Counted from the first letter of the stretch, positions 35,955 to 47,403 are shown. The stretch: DNA of 64,000 bases from Desarmillaria ectypa (GCA_030407005.1 JAUDYN010000008.1:186001-250000); one strand, 5' to 3'. Notes: a model not told the origin generated them from the sequence alone. Made by a program: numbers and translations.

Positions 35955-36224
35955 TCAGGATCTTCTTTTTTGGTTGATGTTGATGAAGTATCGGACTTCT
36001 TCACAAACCGACTTTGAGCCCATGAAAGGGCTTCCGAGACCGTATAAATGGCTAGAAACTAGTCCATAACCACCATAAACCTGTGAACGGATTCTAGACG
36101 CCGTCAGCAAGGACAGGATAATATTCATGCACAGATACGTCGTGAACATTGCGGTTCCAGGGGTCGACTTCGTTAATATTGGCCGTCTCCAGGACAAAAT
36201 TAGCGCCCTAGGGCACCGTATCAC
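35955..36224 (-). pseudogene. 7-TM protein fragment (last helices)
   Basis: The minus frame reads STPGTAMFTTYLCMNIILSL followed by LTASRI, a late helix and loop of the Agaricomycete 7-TM family. It complements the truncated copy at 26226-26880 and precedes SDR and MDR fragments in the same order as there. Confidence 0.45.
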
Positions 36225-36240
36225 AACGCTGATGGTACTT

Positions 36241-36480
36241 AACGCATTAGTCTGATGTAGGAGATATCAGGTGTTAGTTTGAACTTGGCATGCCGCATCG
36301 TGGGACAGACAAATTTGCTTTGACAATTCGGCTGCTACTCGTTCAGTTTCTTTCGATAAAGCCCATCTTTAAAAGCTTCGTCATCAAGTTTGCTATCCAG
36401 CTCAGTAGCGACAGATACAGCATTAACGGTCCGAGATTCAGTGATTGTTTCATCAGAGTTTAAACAGAAACCAGTCCCGA
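36241..36480 (-). pseudogene. SDR gene fragment
   Basis: The sequence (GTAGGAGATATCAG, GACAAATTTGCTTTG, AAAGCTTCGTCATCAAGTTTGCTA) matches the middle exons of the SDR at 27590-27780 with many small differences. Only a few hundred bases remain. Confidence 0.7.
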
Positions 36481-36850
36481 ATATCGCATGAGTGGGACAA
36501 CTTTGAATTGTATTGAATCACCCTCCCATACAAGACAATGACCTTGAGCTTTTGAAGCTTTTCCCAATTGAGTTATGCTTCTCGTCGTTGCGAGCATGTG
36601 TTTGCAGATGAATTGAAAGAATAAATTTACTGGCCTACTGCGCCACATGCAGCAGAAACGAATAGAGTTTCTCCCTAGCGTCTAGTCAGAATTAGGAATT
36701 TTTCGATGATGAAGCATGGTACGTGTTATAGGGGTTGAAGCGAAGTATTTTAGGCCGTAGTAAGCCGGTATACCTAGAGCTTTCAAGCATAATCCTGGCG
36801 TTTCTAAGGACCTAGGAATCGTAGTCGGAAAGGCGGGGAAATTTTTGTTT
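36481..36850 (-). pseudogene. MDR reductase gene fragment
   Basis: Segments such as GACCTTGAGCTTTTGAAGCTT, GCAGCAGAAACGAATAGAG and CGTAGTAAGCCG match 29640-29990. Exons are shortened and shifted, so this is a shredded duplicate of the MDR gene directly beside the SDR fragment. Confidence 0.72.
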
Positions 36851-37599
36851 TTATCTGTGAGAGAAAATATTTAACGTTGAAAAACGGTTCGACAAACACA
36901 GGAGTCCATTGTAGATCTGCATCTCGGTATACTTACTTTAGCATTCCCACCTTTGACGCTAGTTCTGAGAGGCCGCACCCTGCGGGGCCACGCTGAATCA
37001 GTTTGGCTCAAAGAGTGTTCCATATCGTAGCACAAGCATGCACAGCAGAGGTCCGAGCATTTTAGCTAGTAAAAAAATGAAAACTTAAAAAGGTTTTGTT
37101 TTAGCAAAGCCTTTCTTGGTCCTAAAAGGGCCTTCAATAAAGTGGTAAGAAATGGAATTAAGGTACCTCCTCGTTTTACGGTGCTCAAATCAAGGGCGTA
37201 AAAACTGAAGCTGAAAAATCGAAACATTTTTGGGATCCCTTTTAAGCTATAAAAAGAAAACGCACTAGCCTCTGCAGTGATGTGTAGTACGGACTCTGGT
37301 TAGCTTCCTTCTCAGGGACATGAAAACCAGAACAAACATCCTCCCCCCATGATTACGACCTCCAGCTACAATTATGGTATCTTCCGACCTTTAATTACTA
37401 CCAACGTCAGTGACACTTATGAAGGTATTTAAAAAATCGTAGCACTACCTCGTGACCTAGCACGCGCTTGTTATCTAGGGCGAATACGGGTATGTCACCA
37501 GGTTCTTCGAAATACCTCATTATGATCATGTTGCGTAGGTAGGGGGGACGGGCGCCTGTGTCAGCTGCTATCTGCGTAGCCTTTCAGAGAAAAGCTGCG

Positions 37600-38090
37600 T
37601 GAAGTGACAAAAAAGGTACAGGTCATCGGGCCAGATCGGGCCGATGGAGGAGGTTGTTTGGCGTCAAACAAACACGGCTCTTTTCGCCATGTCAGGGCTG
37701 TGGGCCCGACCGTTCCTTATTGGGACCTTGCGCCGGTAACAACACCAACACCAACCACCACCGACCATCATGCGTCGTACGCACAAATCATGACTATAGC
37801 GGGGCGAAGAATTTCCTACAGCATTTTTTTTGAGCTTGCATGACCCATGGGATGCCGACGAAGGTCCTGGAAACCAGTTTGGACGAATATTTTCGTTTCA
37901 GAGTGAGCAAACCTCCCATCTCTTCTTCTACTCAGCGTTCTTACGTCCAATTCCAGATATTTGGCGATGAAGGAAGCTTTTTTATTGTCGTACTGCAGTT
38001 CATTGGCAGTGGGGCATTCTTGAAGGGCTGGTTGTAACTACATGGACGTCTTTTCCATTACCCGACTGATTCTGGTCTGTGATAGCGGGT
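37600..38090. repeat. Copy 4 of module X and adjoining duplicated sequence
   Basis: It carries GGTTGTTTGGCGTCAAACAAAC, the GCCATGTCAGGGCTGTGGGCCC segment shared with 18.4 kb, and GATGCCGACGAAGGTCCTG shared with 33.0 kb. It sits 3' of cyclase copy C as copy 3 sits 3' of copy B. Confidence 0.6.
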
Positions 38091-38706
38091 CTACAAAAGT
38101 AAATGGTCGGTCTACCCTGCCATTCTTTATGAAAATTTTGTTCATCGTCGGACGACGTGTTTGCGTAGTACGTACCGCAAAGGCAGGCTCTATACACCCA
38201 TTCAAAGAAAGCCGGACGTTGCTGCCACAGGTCAGATCCTCCCTATATGTACTAACTTCACCTCATTTTCAGTACAGAATGCTTCATAGCCACACGTGCT
38301 AGGTCGTTTGTGAATAAAATTTCGGTGCATTTCATTATTGGAGAAAGCTGCATCCGGGTGAGCACTTTTTATGTTCTGAGGGAATTACTGGACCTGCAAA
38401 TCTTGGTTATTTTACTCCAGCATATTGTAACAAGGTGATAGGCTTTCGTAGCTTCTCATCTGAAAACTTCCGCTGATTGCTCGAACAGATGCGGACTTGT
38501 CAGCCATGTCAATACGTGCTGGGCGGTTTCTTTGGACGATGGAGAGAGCCCTGAGTCGCCATTGGTTCTAGTGCATATGCGTACAGCTACAGCCACTTCT
38601 TGAAGAGTATCTGACGCCTGATACAAGATTGCAATGGTACTAAATCAACAAAATACGACATAATAAATACTTACTGCTATCATTGGATCGCTCATTCGGC
38701 GCCGTT

Positions 38707-40301
38707 TCATAGTGAGGAACTAGCTATGCTGCTACACTGGATAGCGTGGATAGCCATTACCGTCGTCAGACCCCGATTCCCAATACTGAGACCCGAAGAA
38801 CCATATTTGTATATTAAGCCGGTATCCCATCCTCCATCCTCACGCTGAAGTCCTCGAAGAGTCTGAAGGTCGATCTTATTCTTTACATCTGTAAAGTCAC
38901 AGACAATCAGACGCATGGCCAAGGCAAGTCCGTCTCCTTCCATCCCAATTCGCTCTATAACTCTGTTTTTCAGGAGCGGATAGAAACGACGGTAGATGAC
39001 TGGGTTATTGCACCCGCTGATAAATCGATAGAGGAAGAAGAGGAAGGACTCTGCTGTTTCGTAGTACCGCGATCCTTGCACGTACGCACGGTGGAGAAGA
39101 ACCTGGTATACCCATTCCAAGGTCTGGCCCATCTCGTTTCCTCGACCGTAGGAATAGAAGAGGTTAAGAACATTAACGCAGACGACGGGATCAATTCGCG
39201 GCCGGGTGCGGTCAAAGTACGTCTATGCAGACGAGTTACGTTTCGCCCATCGGCCTCGCTGCGGAGAAAGATTTACCTGTACGATTCCGTCTTCGTTTAC
39301 ATACATCAACATCTCATCCATCGTAGATGCCGCAACTTCCTCTTTCGCTGGAATTACTGTGAGGCCAAGTGAGGTCGTGTCCAAGTCACAAGGAAAATTG
39401 GTCGTCGTAAGTTGGCCATCCCCTTTGATCATCATCAGCTCGGCTGACCACGGCAATCTAGTAGTTCAACTTGCCGCGGAAGAAGTTCCACTTTCCCTCC
39501 TTTGGTATATCTAAATCAACCAAAGAACTATCACTCTATCAACACTCGATCATCAAGGCGGCCAAGTTTATGAACGCACCTGTCACTAGTCATTTCCAGA
39601 ATGAGCAGCTGAGCGAAGTTTTCCTGAATGGCTAGTCCAGCGCATTCGGAGGTAAGACGCCCTGCATTCTCTCTCAAGTATTCTTGACCTCTGAGTACGG
39701 GATTTCCCAACAGATTGAGCAACAATCGCTTCAAGTCTGTGAAACTGTGGTACACAAAACCGTGCATTCCTTGGGAACGCGCAGAGAGCACGTTCTCGGG
39801 CTTGTCGTCTATGAAAATGGTTCGAGACGGATCGAGGCTCGCCTGAGACAGGGTATAGCGATAGAAACCCAGTTCGGGTTTACGTCTACCGGCTTCAAAA
39901 GATGTAAAGATGCCATCGAAGATTGACCAGTCCATATCCACGGAAGTGCTTCGGAGCGCTTCATAGTCTGGCTGTGATATGTTGGACATGGCAAAGATGC
40001 GCAACGATTTATGGTTTGCATCTTTGAGCTCCTGGAAGAAGTTCGCCAGATCCGTATCCCATTTCAGGGAGGCGCAGGAGTCGTCGACTGCTCTGCGGAT
40101 ATCAGCTGGATTGAGGGAGAGCTCGTGTCCGAGGCGGTCGTAGCATATCTGTTGGGAAACGCGGCCTTTCTCGTACTCAAACCATGTCGCAGAGGAAAAG
40201 ATTTCGTGCAAGGTTTTCGAAGAAATGGTGTGGCTGGATGGGGGAGACCATGAGAAGAGTACGTCTCCCAGGTCGCAGATTATGCTGTCGTATCGCGCCA
40301 T
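38707..40301 (-). CDS. HAD/class II terpene cyclase fusion, copy C
   Basis: Four exons (39580-40301, 39475-39527, 39277-39422, 38707-39222) give 478 aa. The HAD domain has CDLGDVLF at residues 9-16, FAMSNIS at about 103-109, RKPEL at about 140-144 and FIDDKPEN near 163-170. The cyclase domain has DLDTT at 271-275 and QREDGGW at 433-439, with GLSIGNRGLTT after it. As for AstC-type enzymes, protonation-initiated cyclisation of a linear prenyl diphosphate such as FPP to a drimane skeleton is the expected reaction. Intron 2 has a GC donor (GCAAGT) where copy B has GTGAGT. No lesions are seen. Copies B and C share exon lengths and much sequence, indicating a recent tandem duplication followed by divergence. 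Confidence 0.9.
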
Positions 40302-40859
40302 CGATATCCTATGGTTTTCAGCTCCAGAGCGAAGTGAACCCCTTTATTTGGTTTGCTGCTCGGAAAAATCATTTCCGAGCCTCCGACGTTAGTGCATTTT
40401 AGGTCCTTTTTCTTTTGGGTGGATCCTGATCGTGTATTACAGCGCCTTTGACTCGTGAAAACAACTGAATGTATATCGGGACCACAGGAACCAAACCCTT
40501 CGCATATCGCATAAAGGAAAGAAAGGGTTGTCAGGTCAACCATACCCCGAGCTCGGGCTTTGATGTCCAGAACCAGTATGGTATGGCACCTGGTAAGGCT
40601 GTTTTCCTGGACAAGTATGTTTCCCTTTGTGTTATTCCATCAGGCTGGCATTAATCGCATGCATCCATTTACCCCTCCAGCGACAGTCCCTGCATCTCTA
40701 TCCCCGAAGAACTCCGGGTCCCCATCCATCGAGACCACGTTAGTCAACTCGTCAACAATTAACGGATCAGCTCCTCGAACACATCCTGTTTGTTCTCGGT
40801 GGCCGGTGTGTCTTGGAACAGGAATGATTGAGTAGAGTGTAGCGCCATGATTGACCCAA

Positions 40860-40990
40860 AGTAGTCCTGATGGTCGACGAAAGAGGTTGTTTTGGTGGTG
40901 TCAACAAACACCACTTTCTCCATGTTTTCTCCAGTACCATCATCACCGCGCATTCTCCGCAATAATCACGACAATATTTACGCAGATGCT
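40860..40990 (-). repeat. Copy 5 of module X
   Basis: It contains GGTTGTTTTGGTGGTGTCAACAAACACC and a CATCATCACCGCGC motif equivalent to those at 26.1, 32.9 and 37.7 kb. On the minus strand the start reads MRGDDGTGENMEKVVFVD. It marks the right edge of the duplicated region. Confidence 0.5.
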
Positions 40991-41848
40991 TATGTCAAAA
41001 TTTCGGGCCGGCGAGAGTGAATACACGCTGAGGGATAGCGTTGCTTAGCGGCTGGCGGCACGGCTTACGGTGGTCCATCTTTCCCCCCATCATGTGAGCA
41101 AAGCCTATCCTTTCTTCCTTTTTCAATCGTCCTTATGCACCTTTATAGATGCCCGAGACAATGACGGAACCTTTGACGTTTCCGTCTGCCTCAAAACAGC
41201 ACCTTTGCCCCAAACTGTTGACGACCGACTCCGCTGATTGGACCTTATAACGGCCTTTCTCACAGTAAACTGGTGAAATTCCTAGTTTGCAGAATGCCTC
41301 GGCTGCAATACTTATCCTAGCGTTCGGTCATAAGCTCCGCGTTCCACCGCTTACGACCTTCCGGCCTGCCTCTTTTCAAAAACTCCGAAAGATACGAACA
41401 TAAACTTTATGAGAGGGTGGCAACAGCGAGAGGGGTGTTTGCTAGGAAAACTGCGCTGGCCGCATAGGCTGAAGCTGACTCTTCGACCTCGTTCGCAGCC
41501 CGGAGTTCTCTCTACCTTCCGCCATTTTCAAAGCATCTGAGGATTAGCAGTACTTCCTTCCGGCGCACAACTCCGCGGCTGCCTGCCACTCGGACATTCC
41601 CTACTTCATCGCGCGTCTGCACCCTATTCGATTGCGAGGAACATAGAGGCTCAAAGTGCATGGCAAAGCGTTTTGTGACAAGCACATTACAACAACCTTC
41701 CCCGTCTCACTGTCATTTACCTTTCGTCGGCTCTACTCGATTATAAACGATAGATCAAATGATGTCAATAGAGTCCCCCTATTGCAATGAGTCTTCGTCC
41801 CCCCCGTGATCCATCTACGTATTCCGAATCCCCAATAGGGAGACGGCT
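40991..41848. other. intergenic, nothing recognised
   Basis: No ORF with a family signature lies here. The composition is more GC-rich than the neighbouring repeats. Confidence 0.45.
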
Positions 41849-43023
41849 TTAACAGTTCCTCAAAAGGCCATCGGACAATGATCCGGCTACGCCCATGCCC
41901 TGTACAATCCCTCCTAATGGTGTCGTAGGAGAATCGGGTGGCTCCGTAACAGGAGGGAAGCTTTTACAAAATTGCATCCCCGATATTTGCCCACTAGTGG
42001 TAGCGACAGCCTCCGTTGACAGACCATAGCCGCGGACGACGCGTATGATAATGAGCTGCGGAGTCATCGCCTATAAGGATAGGTGTATGTTAGCTTTGCT
42101 CTGCGAAGGGGCGGAAGGTGCTTAACCTCAACCATGATCAGCGGGATAAACACAATGGAAAAAAATGAGATTAGCGTGGACGGCAGAGCGCATTCAATTA
42201 GCATTGCCGCAATGCCGGTATACGCTCTCCTGTATTCGGGTCCTAACACAGCCTGGATCCTCCTACGCATCAACATAACACGGGCGACGATCATGAGGGT
42301 GATGATAAGGGTGAACGTGATTGAAAACGCCCAATATGGAATGGAAAATTTAGCAATACGAGATCCCCAGATAGCCGCCCCCGGTAAAGCCAGCTGAAGG
42401 ACAAGAAATATACCCATGGCTGCCAGAAGAATATCGCGTCAGTCGAAATAAAGAAACTTCCGAAGAGCTCCCTGGTCGATGGGAGAAGAAGCAAGGCTGG
42501 AAGAACGACGGACATCCATAGGCCTCGGTACAGGATGTAGCATCTCCAAATCTGCTACCAGATGTGTCGAAATCAATACAACAATTCATGATAAGGCGTA
42601 CCATGTAGACATTGGCAAGAAAAGTAATAGCACCCGCCGCCGCGTTAGCGACAACGATAGTTGCCGTATTACTCTGTCCACGCTGGTAATGTAGAGGCCC
42701 GCCAGGGTAGCCGCGTTCATCAATCCATGCCATCTCGTTCGAATAGATATTACACGCTGTATATATTGTCGACGACAGAAGCAACAGACCGACATAAGTG
42801 ATGGATTGCCAGACGTATTTCTTTTTCTCCGAATGTAGGAAGTGGTACACGGCGAGGAACACAGTTGCCAGTTGCGTACCTTGACGCGAGGCACACGGTG
42901 AGTGAAGGTTTGCTTGTTCAATAAGTATAACTTACCGTATGTTATAGCCTCGATATGAACTGTGGCGTTCACAGCCTGTTCAAACCACAAAAACTCGTTG
43001 GTCTTGTATAGGTCTCTAGCCAT
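41849..43023 (-). CDS. Agaricomycete 7-TM membrane protein
   Basis: Five exons (42936-43023, 42602-42879, 42458-42551, 42127-42419, 41849-42070) give 324 aa in phase, starting MARDLYKTNEFLWFEQ. Seven hydrophobic segments are readable, including TYVGLLLLSSTIYTACNIY, MSVVLPALLLL and IPYWAFSITFTLIITLMIV. The hallmark LMRRRIQAVLGPEYRRAYTG is followed by PQLIIIRVVRG. This belongs to a large receptor-like family seen in mushrooms whose function is unknown; GPCR-like signalling is only suggested by topology. The C-terminal tail is Pro/Ser-rich. No lesion is seen. Confidence 0.85.
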
Positions 43024-43690
43024 GTGCTGGGCTAGAGCGGAACAGGGCCAGAAAAACTCTTTGAGCTGTTTTGTACCCCTGCCACCATGGTACCTGCGTG
43101 ACATGCCTATTGGGGACATCGATACCAAGCAAGTGTTGGTGTCGGAAACTGACGTTTAACGATGAAGCAGCGAACGGATATTCACTACAAAATCTTTTAC
43201 ATATTAGCGTTGCTTCTTTTCGCGTGATAACCCTATAACCGGTGTGCATTAGTTCTTGTGCTGTGGATCTCAAGCTAACTGGGCATGCGATAGCACACAG
43301 CTTGGATCGGCACAGGAGCTAAACCAACTGTTGTGAATTCGGGTTCGTTTGCAGTCTCCTGACAGGAAATGCTGGCGCAGGACCGTTGCATCTCCATGCA
43401 TGGTACATATCTATTAGCTCCAGGGCGCATTTCGGACGACTTCTGGAGACACAATGAGGAGTATCCAGGAGGTTCGATGATGCAATAATTCTAGGTATTG
43501 CCTGGACGTAACTATCAGAGGGCAATGAAGGGTCATCATCTTAGTCTACATAGCTACCTCGGCTGTGAACCTCTGCGACATCAAGCTATTGACGGAAGGG
43601 TTGTTCCAGATCTCTCTGAGCTCCCATCGCATATATATCTGTCGGGGAGCCCTCAATATGCTTTCTATATATAAAAGGTCTTTGTCTGAA
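43024..43690. other. spacer with a TATA-like box
   Basis: No gene is supported. TATATATAAAAGG at about 43667 looks like a strong TATA box, although it lies only about 20 bp before the small ORF's likely ATG. Confidence 0.4.
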
Positions 43691-43987
43691 ATGTTGTTAG
43701 CAACATCCAGTCACCACCCACTAAGAATCCCGAGGTCTATTAGATTTGTCTCAACTTTTATCGCATGCACGCTTGTGCTCGTTTTCTTCTCGTCCAATGT
43801 CTCGGCCACCCCGCTGATATCGGTAGCTGCAGCAAATGGTATGTCGGCATATCACCCCATAACAAGCGCACTAACTACTGTCTTGTTCGTATGTAACCCG
43901 GCTGTTGACGTCAGTCGTTCCATTCTGGAGACCCACACTGAGCCCGGGGAGGGGTACCCATACAAGGTACTTGGATACGGCATCTAG
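43691..43987 (+). CDS. Small ORF with a signal-anchor or signal peptide
   Basis: From ATG 43691 the 98-codon frame has a basic N-terminus (HHPLRIPRSIR) and a hydrophobic core FVSTFIACTLVLVFF ending SSNVSA, a plausible signal-peptidase site. A short tail rich in Thr/Ser/Val follows, then GEGYPYKVLGYGI. I recognise no family. It could be the first exon of a UstYa-like gene, a secreted peptide, or chance. An ATG at 43658 in the same frame lies before the TATA-like box. Confidence 0.3.
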   Translation: MLLATSSHHPLRIPRSIRFVSTFIACTLVLVFFSSNVSATPLISVAAANGMSAYHPITSALTTVLFVCNPAVDVSRSILETHTEPGEGYPYKVLGYGI

Positions 43988-44339
43988 TTATGGTAAGTGA
44001 AACCTATTCGGCGCAATTTTAGTTTCCTGATAATTGCTACTTCTAAGGCTTTGCTAGCTAGCGGTCTTGTGGCTTGGCACGTAGTAATGCAGAGTTTTGT
44101 TCTATCGTGTTAATGTACAGCTTAACTCCGGACGTTGAAGCGTAAGCCTGATCAGGCTTGATTTAATTACTGAAGATAACGTCGCCCTGCCGTTGCACAT
44201 ATCAATGAGAAACTGGAACGTGACGTCCATCACTGACCTGATGATATAAAAGATGTGCAAATTAAAGTATACTTCCCATATTACTTGCCTTTACGTATTC
44301 ATAACTCGACAATGAGATATATTTAAGGAGAAAACAGGT

Positions 44340-44933
44340 ATGGAAGCTAAGCCTAAGGGCGCTTATCATGCATACGTTAGCGTCAAGTTACTAGAAAATC
44401 TACTGGCCTCAAGACTTCGGCTGGCGACGGCCGTCTTAGCAGCATCCACAGTTTTCACTGCTATTTTCGCCATTTTCGCGTGCAGTAAATTTCTTGTGTC
44501 GCAGGCGATTCGTCCCAAAACCAAGCCACTTGGAGGGAAAGCTCAGATCCAGGACTACTGTGAGTACTGTGGAATGCCTCCCCCCTCCCTCCCTATTGCC
44601 TGCTATCTACCTACAGCGTACCTCGGGCATGGGCATGGTTACCGGCAGGAATGGAAGATCCCCGATCTTAGCGACTCAAAAGCGTACGTCTATGTCGGAA
44701 ACTCGGCGCATTACGCCCTTGGTACAAAGCTTGGCATATCAGAACAGGGCAGGCTCTTACCGCCGGGCGGTGGTATTGTGCATCTTGGACCTAACCAAAG
44801 ACCCTTCAGCATCTCGATGTTTCATCAGCTTCGCTGTTTGAATATCGTACGCGGGGAATTAATGGACTCACAAAAGGTAGTGGACTCGCAGTTGCTTCAG
44901 CATTGTTATCTACGGCAGATGATTCTATGTTGA
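44340..44933 (+). CDS. DUF3328/UstYa-like protein 1, probably C-terminally truncated
   Basis: Exons 44340-44559 and 44617-44933 give 178 aa. A type II membrane anchor (ATAVLAASTVFTAIFAIFACS) is followed by YLGHGHGYRQEW, HYALGTKLG, LPPGGGIVHLGP, MFHQLRCLNIVRGE and QHCYLRQMILC. These are the marks of the DUF3328 (UstYa) family, members of which catalyse oxidations in peptide natural-product pathways. In other contexts they occur in large numbers with unknown roles. The first HxxHC box reads HQLRC. The frame ends in TGA immediately after MILC, where relatives usually continue with an Arg codon, so a CGA-to-TGA truncation is likely. Confidence 0.72.
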   Translation: MEAKPKGAYHAYVSVKLLENLLASRLRLATAVLAASTVFTAIFAIFACSKFLVSQAIRPKTKPLGGKAQIQDYCEYCGMPPPSLPIACYLPTAYLGHGHGYRQEWKIPDLSDSKAYVYVGNSAHYALGTKLGISEQGRLLPPGGGIVHLGPNQRPFSISMFHQLRCLNIVRGELMDSQKVVDSQLLQHCYLRQMILC

Positions 44934-45584
44934 GGCGAATTTCCGGGAGTATAATTGGGATACTGCCAGACTTTGATGATAAGGACTGTTATCGTGCCAT
45001 TAACTATAGCATGCTGTGTTACTAAAGGTCGCCGAAAACACAAATCACTATTTATGCATTACGATACACTCCAGCATAATAGCGAACAACAATGGAGCCA
45101 GCGTACTAACTTGAGGCGCTCCAAAGCCTAACTTGTCTGAATCACGTGTGCGTGTTTTAACTATGATCGTCACCACCAGTATTAATGACCCCTCCTCTTG
45201 ATCATTTCTTAATCACCGTCCTGAAAAATTTCCTTCAAGTTTCAACTCTTTGTTCTTGGCGCCAACAACAAATTATCATAAACATGGCCCTATAAAAGAC
45301 TCTGTAGCGTGGCATATAGCGGATCACACGCGGATCACGGAGGCTACAGGAACGGCGCAACTGCGATCTGGTGCCGACTCTCAGACTCGTCTCAGATAAA
45401 TAATCCTTGATCCATGTAGCCTACATGTCCGTATACCTATGACACATCTATGAGGTACAGCATAATTAGTGGGCACGAGGCCTACTGCCAAAGATCTTCT
45501 CGCCTTTTTGAAACAATAGGAAACTGTACCGCACGGCTATTCCTGACGGATGCCCGGAAGACCTCGTATGAGCACTAGAGATTT

Positions 45585-46160
45585 AGCGTGGTCACCTGCG
45601 TGGTACCACGCAGCCACGCAAGTTCAACCCTTAGTTGAAGTGACTTATTAGTTGACTTTACTTTACATGATTCTTAATGATTCTTAATAATAATAGAGTA
45701 TATCCTGCTTATTATTAACACATCCTCCACAGTGCACAGGTCGCAATTAGGGTGAGTTCCGATATTTATCAAAAATGATGTTAAATGTTACTGTACTTCA
45801 TGACAGTCAATTAAAAGCTTTCGAGCTTTGGATTTATATTTCCAAGATATGTATGTATCATACACTTACATGTCTATAATTAAGAGAAGGCAATATTGTC
45901 AAAGACGGCTAATTTTCCATTTTGATCACTCAAAGTTCTTTAACTAACACTAGTACATCACTATAGACATAATCCCGACATAAAATCCGCATGAACCGCC
46001 CGAAAACCAATGGAACTACCCTGTCTAAACATATGAACACTCCGCTTTCTTATGTAGATATAAACCTTGGACCACGCGAGCGTACCACGCAGGCTTGCCA
46101 CGCATGACCACGCTGACCAACCACACCGCCACGCACGCCACGTAGGCACCACGCAGGTGT
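45585..46160. mobile_element. Putative non-autonomous DNA element with CCACGC-rich ends
   Basis: The left end contains CACCTGCGTGGTACCACGCAG and the right end, read in reverse, contains CACACCTGCGTGGTGCC. The two ends thus form an inverted repeat of about 12-15 bp. The right subterminal zone has about ten copies of CCACGC. The interior is AT-rich and non-coding. No clear target duplication was identified. Confidence 0.45.
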
Positions 46161-47400
46161 GCATATCATTGTTTTGTGAGAGTACATCGTTATTATACTC
46201 TTCTTTTAGTTATAATATTATCTCCTACATCAATTATTTTTAACATTTTTGTAATCCAGAAATAGTTCCATAATATACTTGAAATTGAATGATATACCTA
46301 AAGACGAGTCTGATAAATTGTGATCAAGTTCCAATATAATGGTAAAACTGAGTTATTAGGTTTGCCGATGCTGTTTCTCAAGGATTGGCTGCGTAGCCTC
46401 AAACATGGTGTGGTCAACATCAAGTTCGAAATCACCATCCGGCCATCCATCCCACATCTCATGCAAGTTTTAACTCTTCATCAGATCCAGTGCTGTATTT
46501 TTACTGTCATGTGTTAGCTTGGAATTATTGGTGGTAGTGGATACATCCTTAGTGCAGACCTGAAGATATGACCATTCTCCATTGTCCTTTGTTTTTGCAG
46601 AACTGTCTAGTCCAGGCTGCGTGGGAACAGCCTTCAGTTCCAATGGGGCTGACGGAGCTTTGACTTCTTGTTTGAAAAATTTTGTTTCTTTGGAATTCTG
46701 TGATGGAGTGTCGACTTGTTTCACTTGTTTTGGTATGTAACATTGCACATATCCTAGAAAATACATACGATCCTGTCAATCATGCCATGTATGGTGAAGC
46801 AATGAGTTAAAATGGATACTTACCACTTGCATCGAACACTGGAACATGTGTTGAGAGAAAATCGAAGTGGATAATTCCTCCAGGACTTGATGTTGGAGTT
46901 GCAAGCGTGCCCATAGTCGGTCCGGCATTATTCCATGGACATATGTGTATTTACAGTTCATTTTCTTCTATTTTATCTGTCTATGTACATTCACACTGTC
47001 TACTAAACAGTATATATTCGTCGTAGTCGTACTCTGTGCCTCAGACGTGTCTCTCGCATTTCGAGTGCTTGTCTGAGTTATCTTCTGTATAGATATCTAC
47101 TTCGCACTCTAACAATTGATGGGTCTTTGTTTCGATGCTCATGCAGGTTTTCCTCCAACCTGTGATGTAGGTATTGCTCAAATTTATCCTCGCAGGTGAA
47201 CATTTGCATGAGCTATACCAGAAGAAGAGATCCGAAGTCTGAGGTCTCACACAGGTAGCAAAAGATATTCCTGAACAAATTCACAAGGATATTTATTCAG
47301 AGCCTATGACAGTACTAACAGAAAATGACCCAGTGAACACAACGGTAGAATGGAGTAGAGCGCATTGAGTCGTATTTAATGGAACTTTTATTGCCTCTGT
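46161..47400. other. AT-rich region with short minus-strand ORFs
   Basis: Minus frames at 46470-46766, 46776-46961 and 47041-47250 could be exons of one gene (Lys/Ser-rich, with a Cys-rich CKCSPARINLS piece), but I cannot join them or name a family. They lie between CCACGC-type repeats, so transposon cargo is possible. Confidence 0.35.
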
Positions 47401-47403
47401 GAT

